Below are positions 42,405 through 51,786 of a stretch of 64,000 nucleotides of DNA, piece after piece. Under the pieces are notes generated by a model. That model saw only the letters and a list, made by a program, of their open reading frames with translations, was not told where the DNA came from and made no database searches. Source of the DNA: CAYUIG01 sp964444685 (GTDB lineage: Bacteria > Gemmatimonadota > Gemmatimonadetes > Longimicrobiales > RSA9); NCBI GenBank assembly GCA_964444685.1, contig CAYUIG010000005.1:43338-107337 (forward strand), written 5' to 3'. Made by a program: the position numbers and the translations under genes. Positions within the stretch are counted from its first letter, which is position 1, and every line of letters begins with the position of its first letter.

Positions 42405-43108
42405 CGCGATCCGGCCGCCATCAGCTCGGAGACCGTCACCAGACGGTACCCGCGCGCGTGCAGCGAGTCGATCAGTACCGGCAGAGCCTGGAGCGTCGGC
42501 CGGCGCGCCTCGAAGAAGGGATGCAGCAGCACGATCGAGCCGGGTCGTACGTGTTCGAGCACGAATGCAACGATGCGCTCCGGCGATGCACCAACCTCCG
42601 GCGTGGATTCCGGCGCCACGTCCCACATGACGTGCGTGCGTCCGGTACGCCACAGGTACCACGGCAGCACGAACAGCTTCCTGCCGTACGGCGCGCGAAA
42701 ATGGATCGGGCCGTCGTACCCGATGGCGCGGATCAGCGTATCGGTACGTTCGATCTCCTGCGCCACCCAGGACGGCGAGCGCAGCAACATCCACCGGTGC
42801 GAGTACGAGTGGTTGCCGACCTCGTGACCGGCTGCGACGATCCGCCGGCCCTCGTCCTGGTGGTTCGCGAGCGCGCCGCCCACGACGAAGAACGTCGCGC
42901 GCACACCCGCCGCGGACAGCGCACCCAGGACTTCCGCGGTGAAGTTTGGCGTGGGGCCGTCATCGAACGTCAGCGCCACGACGGAGTCGTCCGTCTCCAC
43001 GCGCGTCACCAGCTCTCCCACGAGCTGTACGGGTCGCGATCCGGCAAGGAACAGCAGGCCGGCCGCGAACAGCATGAAGACGAGCGCAGCGCTCAGCATC
43101 CGCTTCAT
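42401..43108 (-). CDS. NodB-type polysaccharide deacetylase
   Basis: The 235-residue protein has an N-terminal membrane anchor or signal (residues 4-22) and a carbohydrate esterase 4 domain: catalytic base and metal motif 'LTFDDGPTP' (about 46-54), 'NHSYSHRW' (HxxxH type), 'RAPYGRK', 'WDVAPES' and 'SIVLLHPF'. It removes acetyl groups from N-acetylhexosamine in peptidoglycan or surface glycan. It directly follows the two-domain glycosyltransferase, so modification of the exported glycan is likely. Confidence 0.9.
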   Translation of the reverse strand: MKRMLSAALVFMLFAAGLLFLAGSRPVQLVGELVTRVETDDSVVALTFDDGPTPNFTAEVLGALSAAGVRATFFVVGGALANHQDEGRRIVAAGHEVGNHSYSHRWMLLRSPSWVAQEIERTDTLIRAIGYDGPIHFRAPYGRKLFVLPWYLWRTGRTHVMWDVAPESTPEVGASPERIVAFVLEHVRPGSIVLLHPFFEARRPTLQALPVLIDSLHARGYRLVTVSELMAAGSR

Positions 43109-45555
43109 GGCTGTGCGCGCGTGATCTGCCGGATGGCCGCGACGACCGGACGCCCGCCGGCGAGTTTCGCCAACAGCGTCGCCCCTTCGCGTCGGGCGAC
43201 GGAGCGCGGATCGATGCGCGCGGCGAGCCGCAGCAGGCGCCGCGCGTCGGCGCGGCCGATCCGGTCGGCGTAGCGATGGCCGATCCAGAGCAGCGCACGG
43301 GCAAGGTCGCGGCGCACGCCCGCGCGCAGAATCGGCACGACCTCGGCGGGCACGTCGCGGCAATATTCGTCGTGGAGGGCGAGCAGATTCTCCGCCGCCT
43401 GCTCGGCCTCTTCCGGCGACGCGTCCGGCGGCGAGCCCGCGACGATGCCACACAGCAGATCGGCCCGGCGTTCGAGGGTCTCGCGGTCGAGATCGGCCCA
43501 GTCCGGCCGCTGCGCGAGCGCGGCCACGACACGGTCGAACCGTTCGGTGCGGTCGCCGAGGCGTCCGGTCATGGAGCCGGGGCTCGTACGCCAGCGCACG
43601 AGGAAGCGGTCGAGATTGTGGACGCGCGCGCGTGCCGCGATGCGGACCCAGAGGTCCCAGTCCAGCGCGTACGTCAATGACTCGTCGTAGAGCCCCACAT
43701 CGTCGAGTACCGACCTCCTGATCATCACGGCACTGTGTGCGAAGGCGCTGCAGAACCGGAGCATCCAGCGGATCTCGTGCTGGTCGCACGGGACCCAGCG
43801 GCGCCCCACGGTTGCGCCGTGCTCGTCGATGATCGTGTACCACGATCCGAGCAGCGCGATTTCGGGATGGCGCTCCATGAATGCGAACTGCTGCTCGAGC
43901 CGGTCGGGCTCGGACACGTCGTCCGCATCGATGCGCGCGATGTAGCGCCCGCGTGCGAGCCGGATGCCGCGATTCAGGCTCGCCGACAGCCCGAGGTTGC
44001 GATCGTTCGCGACGACGCGGATGCGCGGATCGCCATAGGAATCGATGATCGCACGCGTCGCATCGGTCGAACCGTCGTCGACGATGAGGAACTCGAACGC
44101 GCCAAAGCTCTGGCCGAGCGTGCTCTCGATGGCTTCGCGCAGGAAGCGCGCGCCGTTGTGCACGGCCATGAGGACCGTGACCGGCGGCGTGCCCCGCGTA
44201 GTAGCAGGCGCCCGCGGCGCACCGCTCACGATTCTGCGCGGAGCGCGAAGGACCTCGCGGTAGAGCTCGTCGTACGAGCGCACCATGGCCTGCACGGAGA
44301 ACAGCCGTTCCGCTCGTTCGCGGTTCTCGCGCCCGATGCGCGTGCGAAGCGCCCGGTCGTCGAGCAGGCCGGTAATGATGTCGGCGAGGCCGTTGGCATC
44401 GCCGGGCGGCGCGAGCAGCTCCGCGCTGCCCAGGATTTCCTCGAGCGCACCGACGTCGTAGCCTGCGACCGGCAGCTCCATGCCCATGGCGAACGGGCTC
44501 ACCTGACCGAAGCTCTCCGTATGCACCGGCGCCACGAACACGCTCATCTGCGCGAGCCACCCGGCCAGCTCGTCGTACGGCACGTAGCCGGTGAAGGTGA
44601 AGGCGTCGAGTACACCGGCCTGCGCCGCGCGGCGGCGGCAGGTCTCCAGAAGCTGCCCGCCGCCGACGATGATCGCTCGTGTGCCGGGCCGCCGGCGAAC
44701 GACTTCGATGAAAGGCTCGATCGAGTGCTCGTCGAGCTTGTCCGGCTGGAGGCGGTACACCATGCCGATCGTGTCGTCCGCCACCGGCTGCTCCGGCGTC
44801 CTTCGGAACATGTCGAAGTCCGAGCCCGGATGGATCGTCACGTTCCACGCACCTACGGGCCCGAACTCACGACGGACGTAGTCGCTGACGTGCACGTAAC
44901 AGCGGACCGCGGGACTGATGTACGGCTCCACCGGGATGTTCAGGTTCTCGATGGCGGCGCAGCCGTAGGCCTCGACCGCCTGGAAAATGCGGCGGTACCA
45001 GGCGAGGTCAGCGCGGCCGTAGTCGTCGTACCGGTGGCCGAGCAGGTGCACGTGCACGAGGTCGGGACGGAGCCGGCGCAGCAGGGACCCAACCTGGCGT
45101 GCTCGACGCAGGTGCGGGCGGTGGATGAGTTCGATGCCCGTGTACGCGGGTGTCGGCGGCAGGCTGCGCACCACGATCTGCTGATCGTACCGGTCGCCGA
45201 GCTGCTCGATCAGATCGACGACGAGGCGGGCCGATCCGCCCGTGTGGAAGTTGCCAATGAAGTGCACGACGCGCGGCCGTTCTCCCTTCGCGGGCTCGGG
45301 AACGCGCACGACGTAGGGATCCGCGGACGCCGCGGCGGGCAGACGCTTGCGCGCGTCGCGCCGGTGCCGCAGGTGCCAGCGCGCGACGTAGTAGCGGTGC
45401 CATGCGGCGCGCCAGAGCTCGCGCGCGTGCCAGCCGAGCGCGAGCCCGGTATCGCGCGCGTCCTCGAGTTCGTCGTGCAGCCGCTGGTTCTCGAGCCGCA
45501 GGCGCTCGATCTCCAGCCGCAGCCGCTCCCGTTCATCGTCGTCGCGACCGTTCAT
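43105..45555 (-). CDS. Two-domain glycosyltransferase: GT4 fused to GT2
   Basis: The 816-residue protein starts with a coiled coil ('ERLRLEIERLRLENQRLHD', about 8-27). A GT-B fold follows (about 95-450) with 'HFIGNFHTGGSARLV', 'YRLQPDKLDEHS' and 'HTESFGQVSPFAMGM' (EX7E-type). A GT-A domain (about 460-700) carries 'VTVLMAVHNGARFLREAIES', 'LIVDDGSTDATRAII' and 'RIDADDVSEP' (DxD), then a helical tail. ATG 45555 was chosen because it overlaps the upstream stop by four bases. Two consecutive sugar additions by one chain are plausible; sugars unknown. Confidence 0.88.
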   Translation of the reverse strand: MNGRDDDERERLRLEIERLRLENQRLHDELEDARDTGLALGWHARELWRAAWHRYYVARWHLRHRRDARKRLPAAASADPYVVRVPEPAKGERPRVVHFIGNFHTGGSARLVVDLIEQLGDRYDQQIVVRSLPPTPAYTGIELIHRPHLRRARQVGSLLRRLRPDLVHVHLLGHRYDDYGRADLAWYRRIFQAVEAYGCAAIENLNIPVEPYISPAVRCYVHVSDYVRREFGPVGAWNVTIHPGSDFDMFRRTPEQPVADDTIGMVYRLQPDKLDEHSIEPFIEVVRRRPGTRAIIVGGGQLLETCRRRAAQAGVLDAFTFTGYVPYDELAGWLAQMSVFVAPVHTESFGQVSPFAMGMELPVAGYDVGALEEILGSAELLAPPGDANGLADIITGLLDDRALRTRIGRENRERAERLFSVQAMVRSYDELYREVLRAPRRIVSGAPRAPATTRGTPPVTVLMAVHNGARFLREAIESTLGQSFGAFEFLIVDDGSTDATRAIIDSYGDPRIRVVANDRNLGLSASLNRGIRLARGRYIARIDADDVSEPDRLEQQFAFMERHPEIALLGSWYTIIDEHGATVGRRWVPCDQHEIRWMLRFCSAFAHSAVMIRRSVLDDVGLYDESLTYALDWDLWVRIAARARVHNLDRFLVRWRTSPGSMTGRLGDRTERFDRVVAALAQRPDWADLDRETLERRADLLCGIVAGSPPDASPEEAEQAAENLLALHDEYCRDVPAEVVPILRAGVRRDLARALLWIGHRYADRIGRADARRLLRLAARIDPRSVARREGATLLAKLAGGRPVVAAIRQITRAQP

Positions 45556-46526
45556 ACCCTGGCAAGGCCGAAGGAGCTGAGCAGCAGGCGCAGCGACCGC
45601 CGGGCGGTGGCGCGTCGCAGCGGCCGCATTGCCGCGAGAGCGTAGCGGCGCGCCTGACGGCGGTCCCGCTCCAGCCACAATGCCGCGGCCCGCTGATACA
45701 GCGGGACGAGCTGATCGCGGATCACCTCGCCGTATCTCCCGCGCGTGTGCCGGTCGACGAGCTGGTAGGCGCGGATCATCGACTCCACATCCTCGACACG
45801 GCGGTAGTGCGCCATGTTCGACGACCAGAAGCCGCCCGCGTGCACGCGATACGCACCCATGACCTCGTCGATGTACGCGATGTCACCGTGCTCCGCGTTG
45901 AGCAGATGCAGCGGCCAGTCGAACGTCGGCATATCGAGGTACCAGTCCGGCAGCTCGCCGTACAGGCCCGCACGGAACATCACCGAGCAGGTCTGCATGA
46001 AGTTGCCGCCCGCGAGGTCGGCGATGGTGGACACCGGCTTCGGGCGGTGATGCGAAATCAGCTGCTGCGGCCGATCCATGTGGAACGGGTGCGCGGGCGT
46101 GCCGTCCTCGTAGACGACGAGCGCATTGTGGAAGCACATGCTGAACTCGGGATGAGCGGACAGCAGCTCCATCTGCGTCTTGAGCTTGTGGGGGGCGGTC
46201 CACCAGTCGTCCGCGTCGAGCAGCGCGATGAAGTGGCCGCGGCATTCGCGCAGCGTTGCCACGAAGTTCCGGTTCATTCCCAGGTTCGCGGGCCGCAGCA
46301 TGGGCCGTATGCGGTCGGGGTAGCGCGCTGCATAGTCGAGCGCGATGGCCCGCGTCCCATCGGTCGAACAGTCTTCGCCGATCACGAGCTCGTAGTCGAA
46401 GTCGACCTGCTGCATGAGCACGCTGTCGATCGCCTGCGCAATGTAGCGCTCGACATTGAAGGCGATCATGAGAACGCTCAGGCGAGGCCGGGCGTCGTCA
46501 CCGTGCGGATCCATGACCTCGTGCAT
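45552..46526 (-). CDS. GT2 family glycosyltransferase
   Basis: The 324-residue GT-A protein has 'LSVLMIAFNVERYIAQAIDS', 'LVIGEDCSTDGTRAI' and the metal-binding 'FIALLDADDWWTAP', with a likely catalytic region 'GGNFMQTCSVMFR'. It resembles WcaA-like enzymes that add sugars to surface polysaccharides. A second ATG at 46514 is possible, as neither has a good SD. It is coupled to the GT4-GT2 gene by a four-base overlap. Confidence 0.87.
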   Translation of the reverse strand: MHEVMDPHGDDARPRLSVLMIAFNVERYIAQAIDSVLMQQVDFDYELVIGEDCSTDGTRAIALDYAARYPDRIRPMLRPANLGMNRNFVATLRECRGHFIALLDADDWWTAPHKLKTQMELLSAHPEFSMCFHNALVVYEDGTPAHPFHMDRPQQLISHHRPKPVSTIADLAGGNFMQTCSVMFRAGLYGELPDWYLDMPTFDWPLHLLNAEHGDIAYIDEVMGAYRVHAGGFWSSNMAHYRRVEDVESMIRAYQLVDRHTRGRYGEVIRDQLVPLYQRAAALWLERDRRQARRYALAAMRPLRRATARRSLRLLLSSFGLARV

Positions 46527-46544
46527 CGGAAAGGGGGCCAGCGT

Positions 46545-47492
46545 TCAGGCCACCGGAGTGCTGCGCGGGTTGGTGTCGCCGGAGGTGCCTGCCCGCGGCG
46601 TCCTGCGCCAGCCGATGATAGCGTAGTAGCGTCCCGTTTCCCATAGCTTGCGGAGCATGTGCTGCCACACGACCCGGTCGCGCACGCGCCGACGGACGAG
46701 CATGCGTGCCAGCCAGAGGTGGAAGCGGAGCAGCGAACGGCTCGGACGGTGCAGCGACCAGCTTCCCACCTCGAGCGCGCGCATCGACACGCTGTCCTCG
46801 TGCTGCCGGTAGCGGTCCGTGCAGGTCGAGGTCACGAACACCGGCAGCTCGAGGTAGACCTTCGCGAAGAAGGCCTGGTCCTCGTACATGCCGCGGAACT
46901 GCGCTTCGAAGCCGCCGACGCGCTCGAACGCAGAACGGCGGAGCAACGCGCTGCACGTGGCCGGTGTGAGCGCCCGATCGGTGAGCAGCCGGCGCAGCAG
47001 CTCGGGCGGCTCGTACAGCACGTCCGCCGGGTCGGTGATGGGACGCAGCGTGTCCCGCTCATCGTCACCAGGCAGTCCGGTCCAGCCGTACCAGAGCAGC
47101 GACGGTCCGCATACCATGGCCGCCGTGGGATGCTCGCGCATGAGACCGAGCTGAACGTCCAGCTTGTCGGGGAGCCAGACGTCGTCCGCATCCAGGAAGC
47201 CCACGAACTCGCCGCGCGCGTGGGCCAGCCCCAGGTTGCGCGACGCACTGATGCCGAGCCGACGGCCGCCCTCGTGGCGGAGGAGCCGGATGATCCCCGG
47301 ATGCGCTTCGGCGTAACTCGCAGCGATCGTCGGTGATGCATCCGTGGACCCATCATCGACGATGAGCAGCTCGCGCCGCGGCCGGGTCTGCGCGAGCACG
47401 CTCCGGATCGCCTCTTCGAGAAAGCGCGCCCCGTTCCGGACGACGATGATGGCCGACACCAGCGGTTCGGCCGAGGCCTCGGCTCCGTTCAT
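46545..47492 (-). CDS. GT2 family glycosyltransferase
   Basis: The 315-residue protein has the GT-A core 'VSAIIVVRNGARFLEEAIRS', 'LLIVDDGSTDASPTIAASY', 'RNLGLAHARGEFVGFLDADD' and the acceptor part 'GGFEAQFRGMYEDQAFF' (ED catalytic pair). The start ATG 47492 overlaps the Wzt stop by four bases, and 18 bases separate it from the next transferase. Confidence 0.87.
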   Translation of the reverse strand: MNGAEASAEPLVSAIIVVRNGARFLEEAIRSVLAQTRPRRELLIVDDGSTDASPTIAASYAEAHPGIIRLLRHEGGRRLGISASRNLGLAHARGEFVGFLDADDVWLPDKLDVQLGLMREHPTAAMVCGPSLLWYGWTGLPGDDERDTLRPITDPADVLYEPPELLRRLLTDRALTPATCSALLRRSAFERVGGFEAQFRGMYEDQAFFAKVYLELPVFVTSTCTDRYRQHEDSVSMRALEVGSWSLHRPSRSLLRFHLWLARMLVRRRVRDRVVWQHMLRKLWETGRYYAIIGWRRTPRAGTSGDTNPRSTPVA

Positions 47493-48775
47493 GCGTGGTC
47501 CGCGGGCTTCGACGCGTGCGGGGCGACGAGGGTCTCCGTCTCCCACTCCAGAATGGGCCGCACCGCGCCCGCCCAGCGGCCGTACCAGCCCTCGCGGCTG
47601 TCGGTCGTATCGCGCACATCGAAGACGAGCGCGTCCTCATGTCGGTAGACCGCCTCATTGCCGCGCAGCAGACAGAATTCGAGCCGGTGCGTGCCGGCGT
47701 TGAGCAGGTCGCCGGGAACGAAGCAGCGGTCGCGCACATGGACGCCGGAGCCGCTCCGCTCCAGCCAGCCGCTCTTTTCAGGCGGGCCGATGTTGAACAC
47801 GATGACGCCCTCGGCATTGCGCAGCAGGATGCTCGGGATGAGCGGCGTGTCCGCATCCTCGATCCAGTACTCGAACTCGAGCACGAGCGGCGTCCGCACT
47901 GTGATTTCGTCATCCTGCCCGCCCGGCACGATTTTGAAGCTGCGCATGCGTGCGTGCTCGTTTCCGGGCGCCCTGTGCGGATCCGGCCATTCGCGTTCGC
48001 GGACGGAACGGTCGAAGCGCCCCATGTAGTCCGCGATGACGTTCGCCGCGGGCCCGTCGGCCACGACGGACCCCTGCTTCAGCCACAGCGCACGCTCGCA
48101 GAGGCTCTGCACCGCCAGCATGTTGTGACTCACGAACAGGATCGTCCGTCCGGCGCGCGCCACCGAGTCCATCTTGCCGAGGCACTTCTGCTGGAACGCC
48201 GCGTCGCCCACCGCCAGTACCTCGTCGACGAGCAGGATCTCCGGCTCGAGGTGCGCCGCCACGGCGAACGCGAGCCGCAGGTACATCCCGCTCGAGTAGT
48301 ACTTGACCGGCGTGTCGATGAAACGCTCGACCTCCGCGAACGCGACGATTTCATCGAAGCGGCGCGCAATCTCCTCGCGCTTCATCCCGAGGATGGCACC
48401 GCTCAGGAACGTGTTCTCGCGGCCGGTCAGCTCGAGATGGAAACCCGTACCGACCTCGAGGAGCGAACCGAGCCGGCCGCGCACCTCGGCACGGCCTGTC
48501 GTGGGCTCCGTGATGCGCGACAGGATCTTGAGCAGTGTGCTCTTCCCCGCCCCGTTCGCACCGATCACGCCCAGCAATTCGCCCTGCCGCACCTCGAACG
48601 ACACATCGCGCAACGCCCAGATGGTGTCGTCCTCGAGTTGCTCCCGACGCCGTCGGAGCAGGCGGCCGGCGCTGCGCGCGAGCGCTTCGCGCAGCGTCGG
48701 ATACTCGTTGCGCACGCGGCCGAGCCGGAACTGCTTGCCGAGTCCCGCGACGCGGATGGCGAGGTCCCGACTCAT
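47489..48775 (-). CDS. wzt: ABC transporter ATP-binding subunit for surface glycan (Wzt-like)
   Basis: The 428-residue protein combines an ABC ATPase (Walker A 'GANGAGKSTLL' near residue 72, signature 'YSSGMYLRLAF', Walker B 'EILLVDEVLAVGD', H-loop 'FVSHN') with a C-terminal Wzt_C-type beta domain (about 270-428). In O8/O9a systems this domain reads the terminal modification of the glycan. With the membrane subunit it exports undecaprenyl-linked O-antigen or teichoic-acid-like polymer. It lies six bases after the permease gene. Confidence 0.93.
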   Translation of the reverse strand: MSRDLAIRVAGLGKQFRLGRVRNEYPTLREALARSAGRLLRRRREQLEDDTIWALRDVSFEVRQGELLGVIGANGAGKSTLLKILSRITEPTTGRAEVRGRLGSLLEVGTGFHLELTGRENTFLSGAILGMKREEIARRFDEIVAFAEVERFIDTPVKYYSSGMYLRLAFAVAAHLEPEILLVDEVLAVGDAAFQQKCLGKMDSVARAGRTILFVSHNMLAVQSLCERALWLKQGSVVADGPAANVIADYMGRFDRSVREREWPDPHRAPGNEHARMRSFKIVPGGQDDEITVRTPLVLEFEYWIEDADTPLIPSILLRNAEGVIVFNIGPPEKSGWLERSGSGVHVRDRCFVPGDLLNAGTHRLEFCLLRGNEAVYRHEDALVFDVRDTTDSREGWYGRWAGAVRPILEWETETLVAPHASKPADHA

Positions 48776-48781
48776 CGGCGA

Positions 48782-49636
48782 TCACACCACATCGGCGAAC
48801 TGCCGTTCCATCCGCCGGAAGAAGTACAGCCCGCCGACGAGCAGCAGTATCGCAGCGATCGCGGACACGGCGATCATGGGACCGGGCGCGGTGTCGGTAC
48901 CGAGCAGCGCCCAGCGGAAGCCTTCGACCACACCGGCCATCGGGTTGATCGCGTACAGCGTACGCCAGCCGGGCGGGATGAGCGTGCTCGGGTACGCGAT
49001 CGGCGTCGAGAACAGCCAGATCTGCACGATGAACGGGACGATGTACTGCACATCGCGGTAGAGGACGTTCAGCGCGGAGAACCAGAGACCCATGCCCAGC
49101 GCGGCGGTGAGCGCGAGTGCGAACAGCAGCGGCAGCCACAACGCGTTGACGGACGGCGCGACACCGTAGTAGGCGAGCATGCCGCCCAGCACCACCAGCG
49201 CGATGAGGAAGTCAACGATGCCCGATGCAACGGCCGCAACCGGTATCGCGAGGCGCGGGAAGTACACCTTCCGGATGAGCGCCTGGTTCGCGACGAGACT
49301 GTTTGCGGACAGCGTGAGCCCCTGCGCGAAGAAGGTCCAGGGCACGAGCGCCGTGAACACGAAGAGCGGATACGGCACCCCGTCCGACGGCATGCCGGCC
49401 AGCCTGCCGAAGAACAGGCTGAACACCACCATCGTGAAGAACGGCTGCAGCACCGCCCACGACGCGCCCAGCACCGTCTGCTTGTACCGGACCTTGACGT
49501 CCCGCCAGATGAGGAAGAACAGCAGCTCGCGGTAACGCCACAGCTCGACGAGCTGGATGGCCACCCAGCCGCGCGATGGCTCGATCACCGTCACCGGTGG
49601 CGATGAACTGCGGACCGCTGTTTCCATGCTCCTCAT
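48782..49636 (-). CDS. wzm: ABC-2 type glycan export permease (Wzm-like)
   Basis: The 284-residue protein has six TM segments and the ABC-2 membrane signatures 'LIWRDVKVRYKQTVLGASWA' near the N-terminus and 'PFIVQIWLFSTPIAYP' before the last helices. It forms the channel of the Wzm/Wzt exporter. ATG 49636 was taken; a second ATG at 49627 is close. The gene lies 27 bases after a GT4 gene. Confidence 0.93.
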   Translation of the reverse strand: MRSMETAVRSSSPPVTVIEPSRGWVAIQLVELWRYRELLFFLIWRDVKVRYKQTVLGASWAVLQPFFTMVVFSLFFGRLAGMPSDGVPYPLFVFTALVPWTFFAQGLTLSANSLVANQALIRKVYFPRLAIPVAAVASGIVDFLIALVVLGGMLAYYGVAPSVNALWLPLLFALALTAALGMGLWFSALNVLYRDVQYIVPFIVQIWLFSTPIAYPSTLIPPGWRTLYAINPMAGVVEGFRWALLGTDTAPGPMIAVSAIAAILLLVGGLYFFRRMERQFADVV

Positions 49637-49663
49637 GTCGCCTGGGCTCTGCGGGCAGGCGAA

Positions 49664-50800
49664 TTATAGGCCATCGCCCTCCTGCAGCGAATCTTCCGCG
49701 AGGTCGTCGTAGATCCGCTCGACCGCGCGCGCACCGGCTTCGGGCGAGAACGAACGACGGACTCGCGCGCGCGCCGCGGCGCCGAAGCGGTGGGCGAGAT
49801 CGCGATCGTCGAGCAGCCGCCGGATCGCGTCGGCCAGGGCTCCGGGATCGCGCGGCGGTACGAGCAGGCCGGTCTCACCGTCGGTCACCGCCTCGGGGAC
49901 ACCGCCCACGCGCGTGGCCACCACGGGCCGCGCGCCGGCCATCGCTTCCAGCAGTGCGAGCGGCAGGCCTTCCTCCAGAGACGGAAGGACCACGACGTCG
50001 CCCGCCGCGATCAGCGCGTGTACATCCCGCCGGAAGCCGAGGAACCGAATGCGACCCGCTACGCCGAGCGCTCGCGCCCTCGCCTCCAGCGACGCGCGCT
50101 CCGGTCCCTCGCCCGCGATCACGAACGTCGCGTCCGGGATGCGCGTTGCCGCCTCCAGCAGGTGGTCCAGACCCTTCTGCGCATCGAGCCGCGCCGGCGT
50201 GAACACGACCCTTTCCGGTCCGCCTGCGGACAGTTGCGCGCGCAGGTCCGGGTCGGGCTCGATCGTTGCCGGCAGGAACGCGCCGTTGTGCACGACGGTG
50301 ATGCGATCCGCCTCGACGCCGAGCCTGGTGTTCAGCATGCGGCCGAGGTCGTGCGACACGGCGATCCAGCGATCGACGATGCGCGGAATCAGCCGGCGCT
50401 GAAGCGGGATCGTGCCGCCGCGCATGGGCCCGCTCCAGAGCTGCGCCGTTGCCACGATGGCGGGTACGCGCGTGATCGCCGCCGAGATGATCCCGCCGGA
50501 ACAGGCCAGCGGCCAGTTCAGATGCGCATGGAAGACGTCGGGCTGCTCGTGCCGCAGTGCACGGACGAAGGACGGAATCCCTGCGATTCCGTTCCCGGCT
50601 CCCCGCATGTCCCGCACGATGCGCGTCGTCACGCCCGCGTCACTGCACCCTTCGATGAGAGGCGCGAGACCGCGCGCATCGTGATGGAAGAGCACGGGCC
50701 GCCAGCGCGCACGATCGTGCAGGCGGAGCAGATGCAGGAGCGCCTGCTCCGCGCCGCCGAAGCGGGTCGTGTCGATGTAGTGGACGACCGTGCGCCTCAT
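49664..50800 (-). CDS. GT4 family glycosyltransferase
   Basis: The 378-residue GT-B protein has 'HYIDTTRFGGAEQALLHLL', 'FHAHLNWPLACSGG', 'VVHNGAFLP', 'FTPARLDAQKGLDHLLEA' and the nucleotide-sugar site 'PSLEEGLPLALLEAMAGARP' (EX7E). It is coupled by ATGA to the upstream GT2. Confidence 0.9.
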   Translation of the reverse strand: MRRTVVHYIDTTRFGGAEQALLHLLRLHDRARWRPVLFHHDARGLAPLIEGCSDAGVTTRIVRDMRGAGNGIAGIPSFVRALRHEQPDVFHAHLNWPLACSGGIISAAITRVPAIVATAQLWSGPMRGGTIPLQRRLIPRIVDRWIAVSHDLGRMLNTRLGVEADRITVVHNGAFLPATIEPDPDLRAQLSAGGPERVVFTPARLDAQKGLDHLLEAATRIPDATFVIAGEGPERASLEARARALGVAGRIRFLGFRRDVHALIAAGDVVVLPSLEEGLPLALLEAMAGARPVVATRVGGVPEAVTDGETGLLVPPRDPGALADAIRRLLDDRDLAHRFGAAARARVRRSFSPEAGARAVERIYDDLAEDSLQEGDGL

Positions 50801-51786
50801 GCGCCGAGCCTGCGCGCGAGTGCGGCAAGCGGCGCCGGCTCACCGCCGGGGGGAGGTGCGGAGAGCGCAGCGCGCACGCCGAGCCAGTAGAACCAGTTCA
50901 GCGCGAGGTCGTAGAAGGTCGCGCTGCCCGGGAGCCGCGCGACGACGGGCTCGATGCGCACGACCAGAGATGCCAGCCCGCGGGCACGGAGCATCGCGTT
51001 GCGCAGGAAGCGCAGCGCGCGCGAGCCGGTATCGAAGTGGCCGAGCCGCAGCTCTTCGAAGACGGACGGATGCTTGCGCGCGAACTGCACCGCCGTTCGT
51101 CCCTCGGCCATGCGGTCACGCGCGAGCGCGGCGAAGTCCTTGTCGTGATGCTGGTGCGCCAGCGCCGCGGGCTCGTACGTGAAGGACACACCCGCGCGGG
51201 CAAGCCGCCAGGAAAGCTCGAGGTCCTCGTTGCCGTACTCTGTAAACGTTTCGTCGAAGCCGCCGGCTTCCGCCAGAACGTCTCGGCGGACGGAGAAGTT
51301 GCCGCTGTAGAAGTCCGTGAGCAGCATGCGATAGTTGGCACGCTCGAGGTTGGCCATGTGGCCGTTGAAGCGTTGCGCGATGTAGCGCGAGGCGGCCGGT
51401 GCATCGGGCGCGACGCGAATCGGCACCGCACCCAGTACACCGCGGCGATCGTGGCCGCGATGCGCTGCGAGATGCGCTTCGAGGCAGCCCGGCGCGGGCT
51501 CCATGTCGTCGTCGAGCATCACGAGGATCTCGCCGCGCCCCATCCGGATCGCCGCGTTGCGCGCAGACGCCCGTCCACGATTCTCCTGCTCGACGAGGTA
51601 CAGCGCATACGGCGCCTCGAATGAAGCGAGCGCCTCGCGTGTCCCATCGGTTGATCCGTCGATGCACACGACCGTCTCGAAATCGCTGGCGGCCAGCGTC
51701 TGTGCGCCGAGCGCACGCAGCAGCTGCAGCGCGCGATCCCGCCGCTGGTATGTCGGGACTACGACGGTGAGCGCGGGGGTGGTCAT
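50797..51786 (-). CDS. GT2 family glycosyltransferase
   Basis: The 329-residue GT-A protein has 'LTVVVPTYQRRDRALQLLRA', 'VVCIDGSTDGTREAL', DxD-type 'LVMLDDDMEPAPG' and 'GGFDETFTEYGNEDLELSWR', where ED is the likely catalytic base. A C-terminal hydrophobic stretch ('FYDLALNWFYWLGVRAAL') may attach it to the membrane. It overlaps both neighbours by four bases. Confidence 0.88.
   Translation of the reverse strand: MTTPALTVVVPTYQRRDRALQLLRALGAQTLAASDFETVVCIDGSTDGTREALASFEAPYALYLVEQENRGRASARNAAIRMGRGEILVMLDDDMEPAPGCLEAHLAAHRGHDRRGVLGAVPIRVAPDAPAASRYIAQRFNGHMANLERANYRMLLTDFYSGNFSVRRDVLAEAGGFDETFTEYGNEDLELSWRLARAGVSFTYEPAALAHQHHDKDFAALARDRMAEGRTAVQFARKHPSVFEELRLGHFDTGSRALRFLRNAMLRARGLASLVVRIEPVVARLPGSATFYDLALNWFYWLGVRAALSAPPPGGEPAPLAALARRLGA

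Noticed and set aside
42401..44848. 815-codon version of the deacetylase gene
   Set aside because: The upstream 580 codons lie out of frame inside the GT4-GT2 gene; ATG 43108 starts a proper signal anchor.
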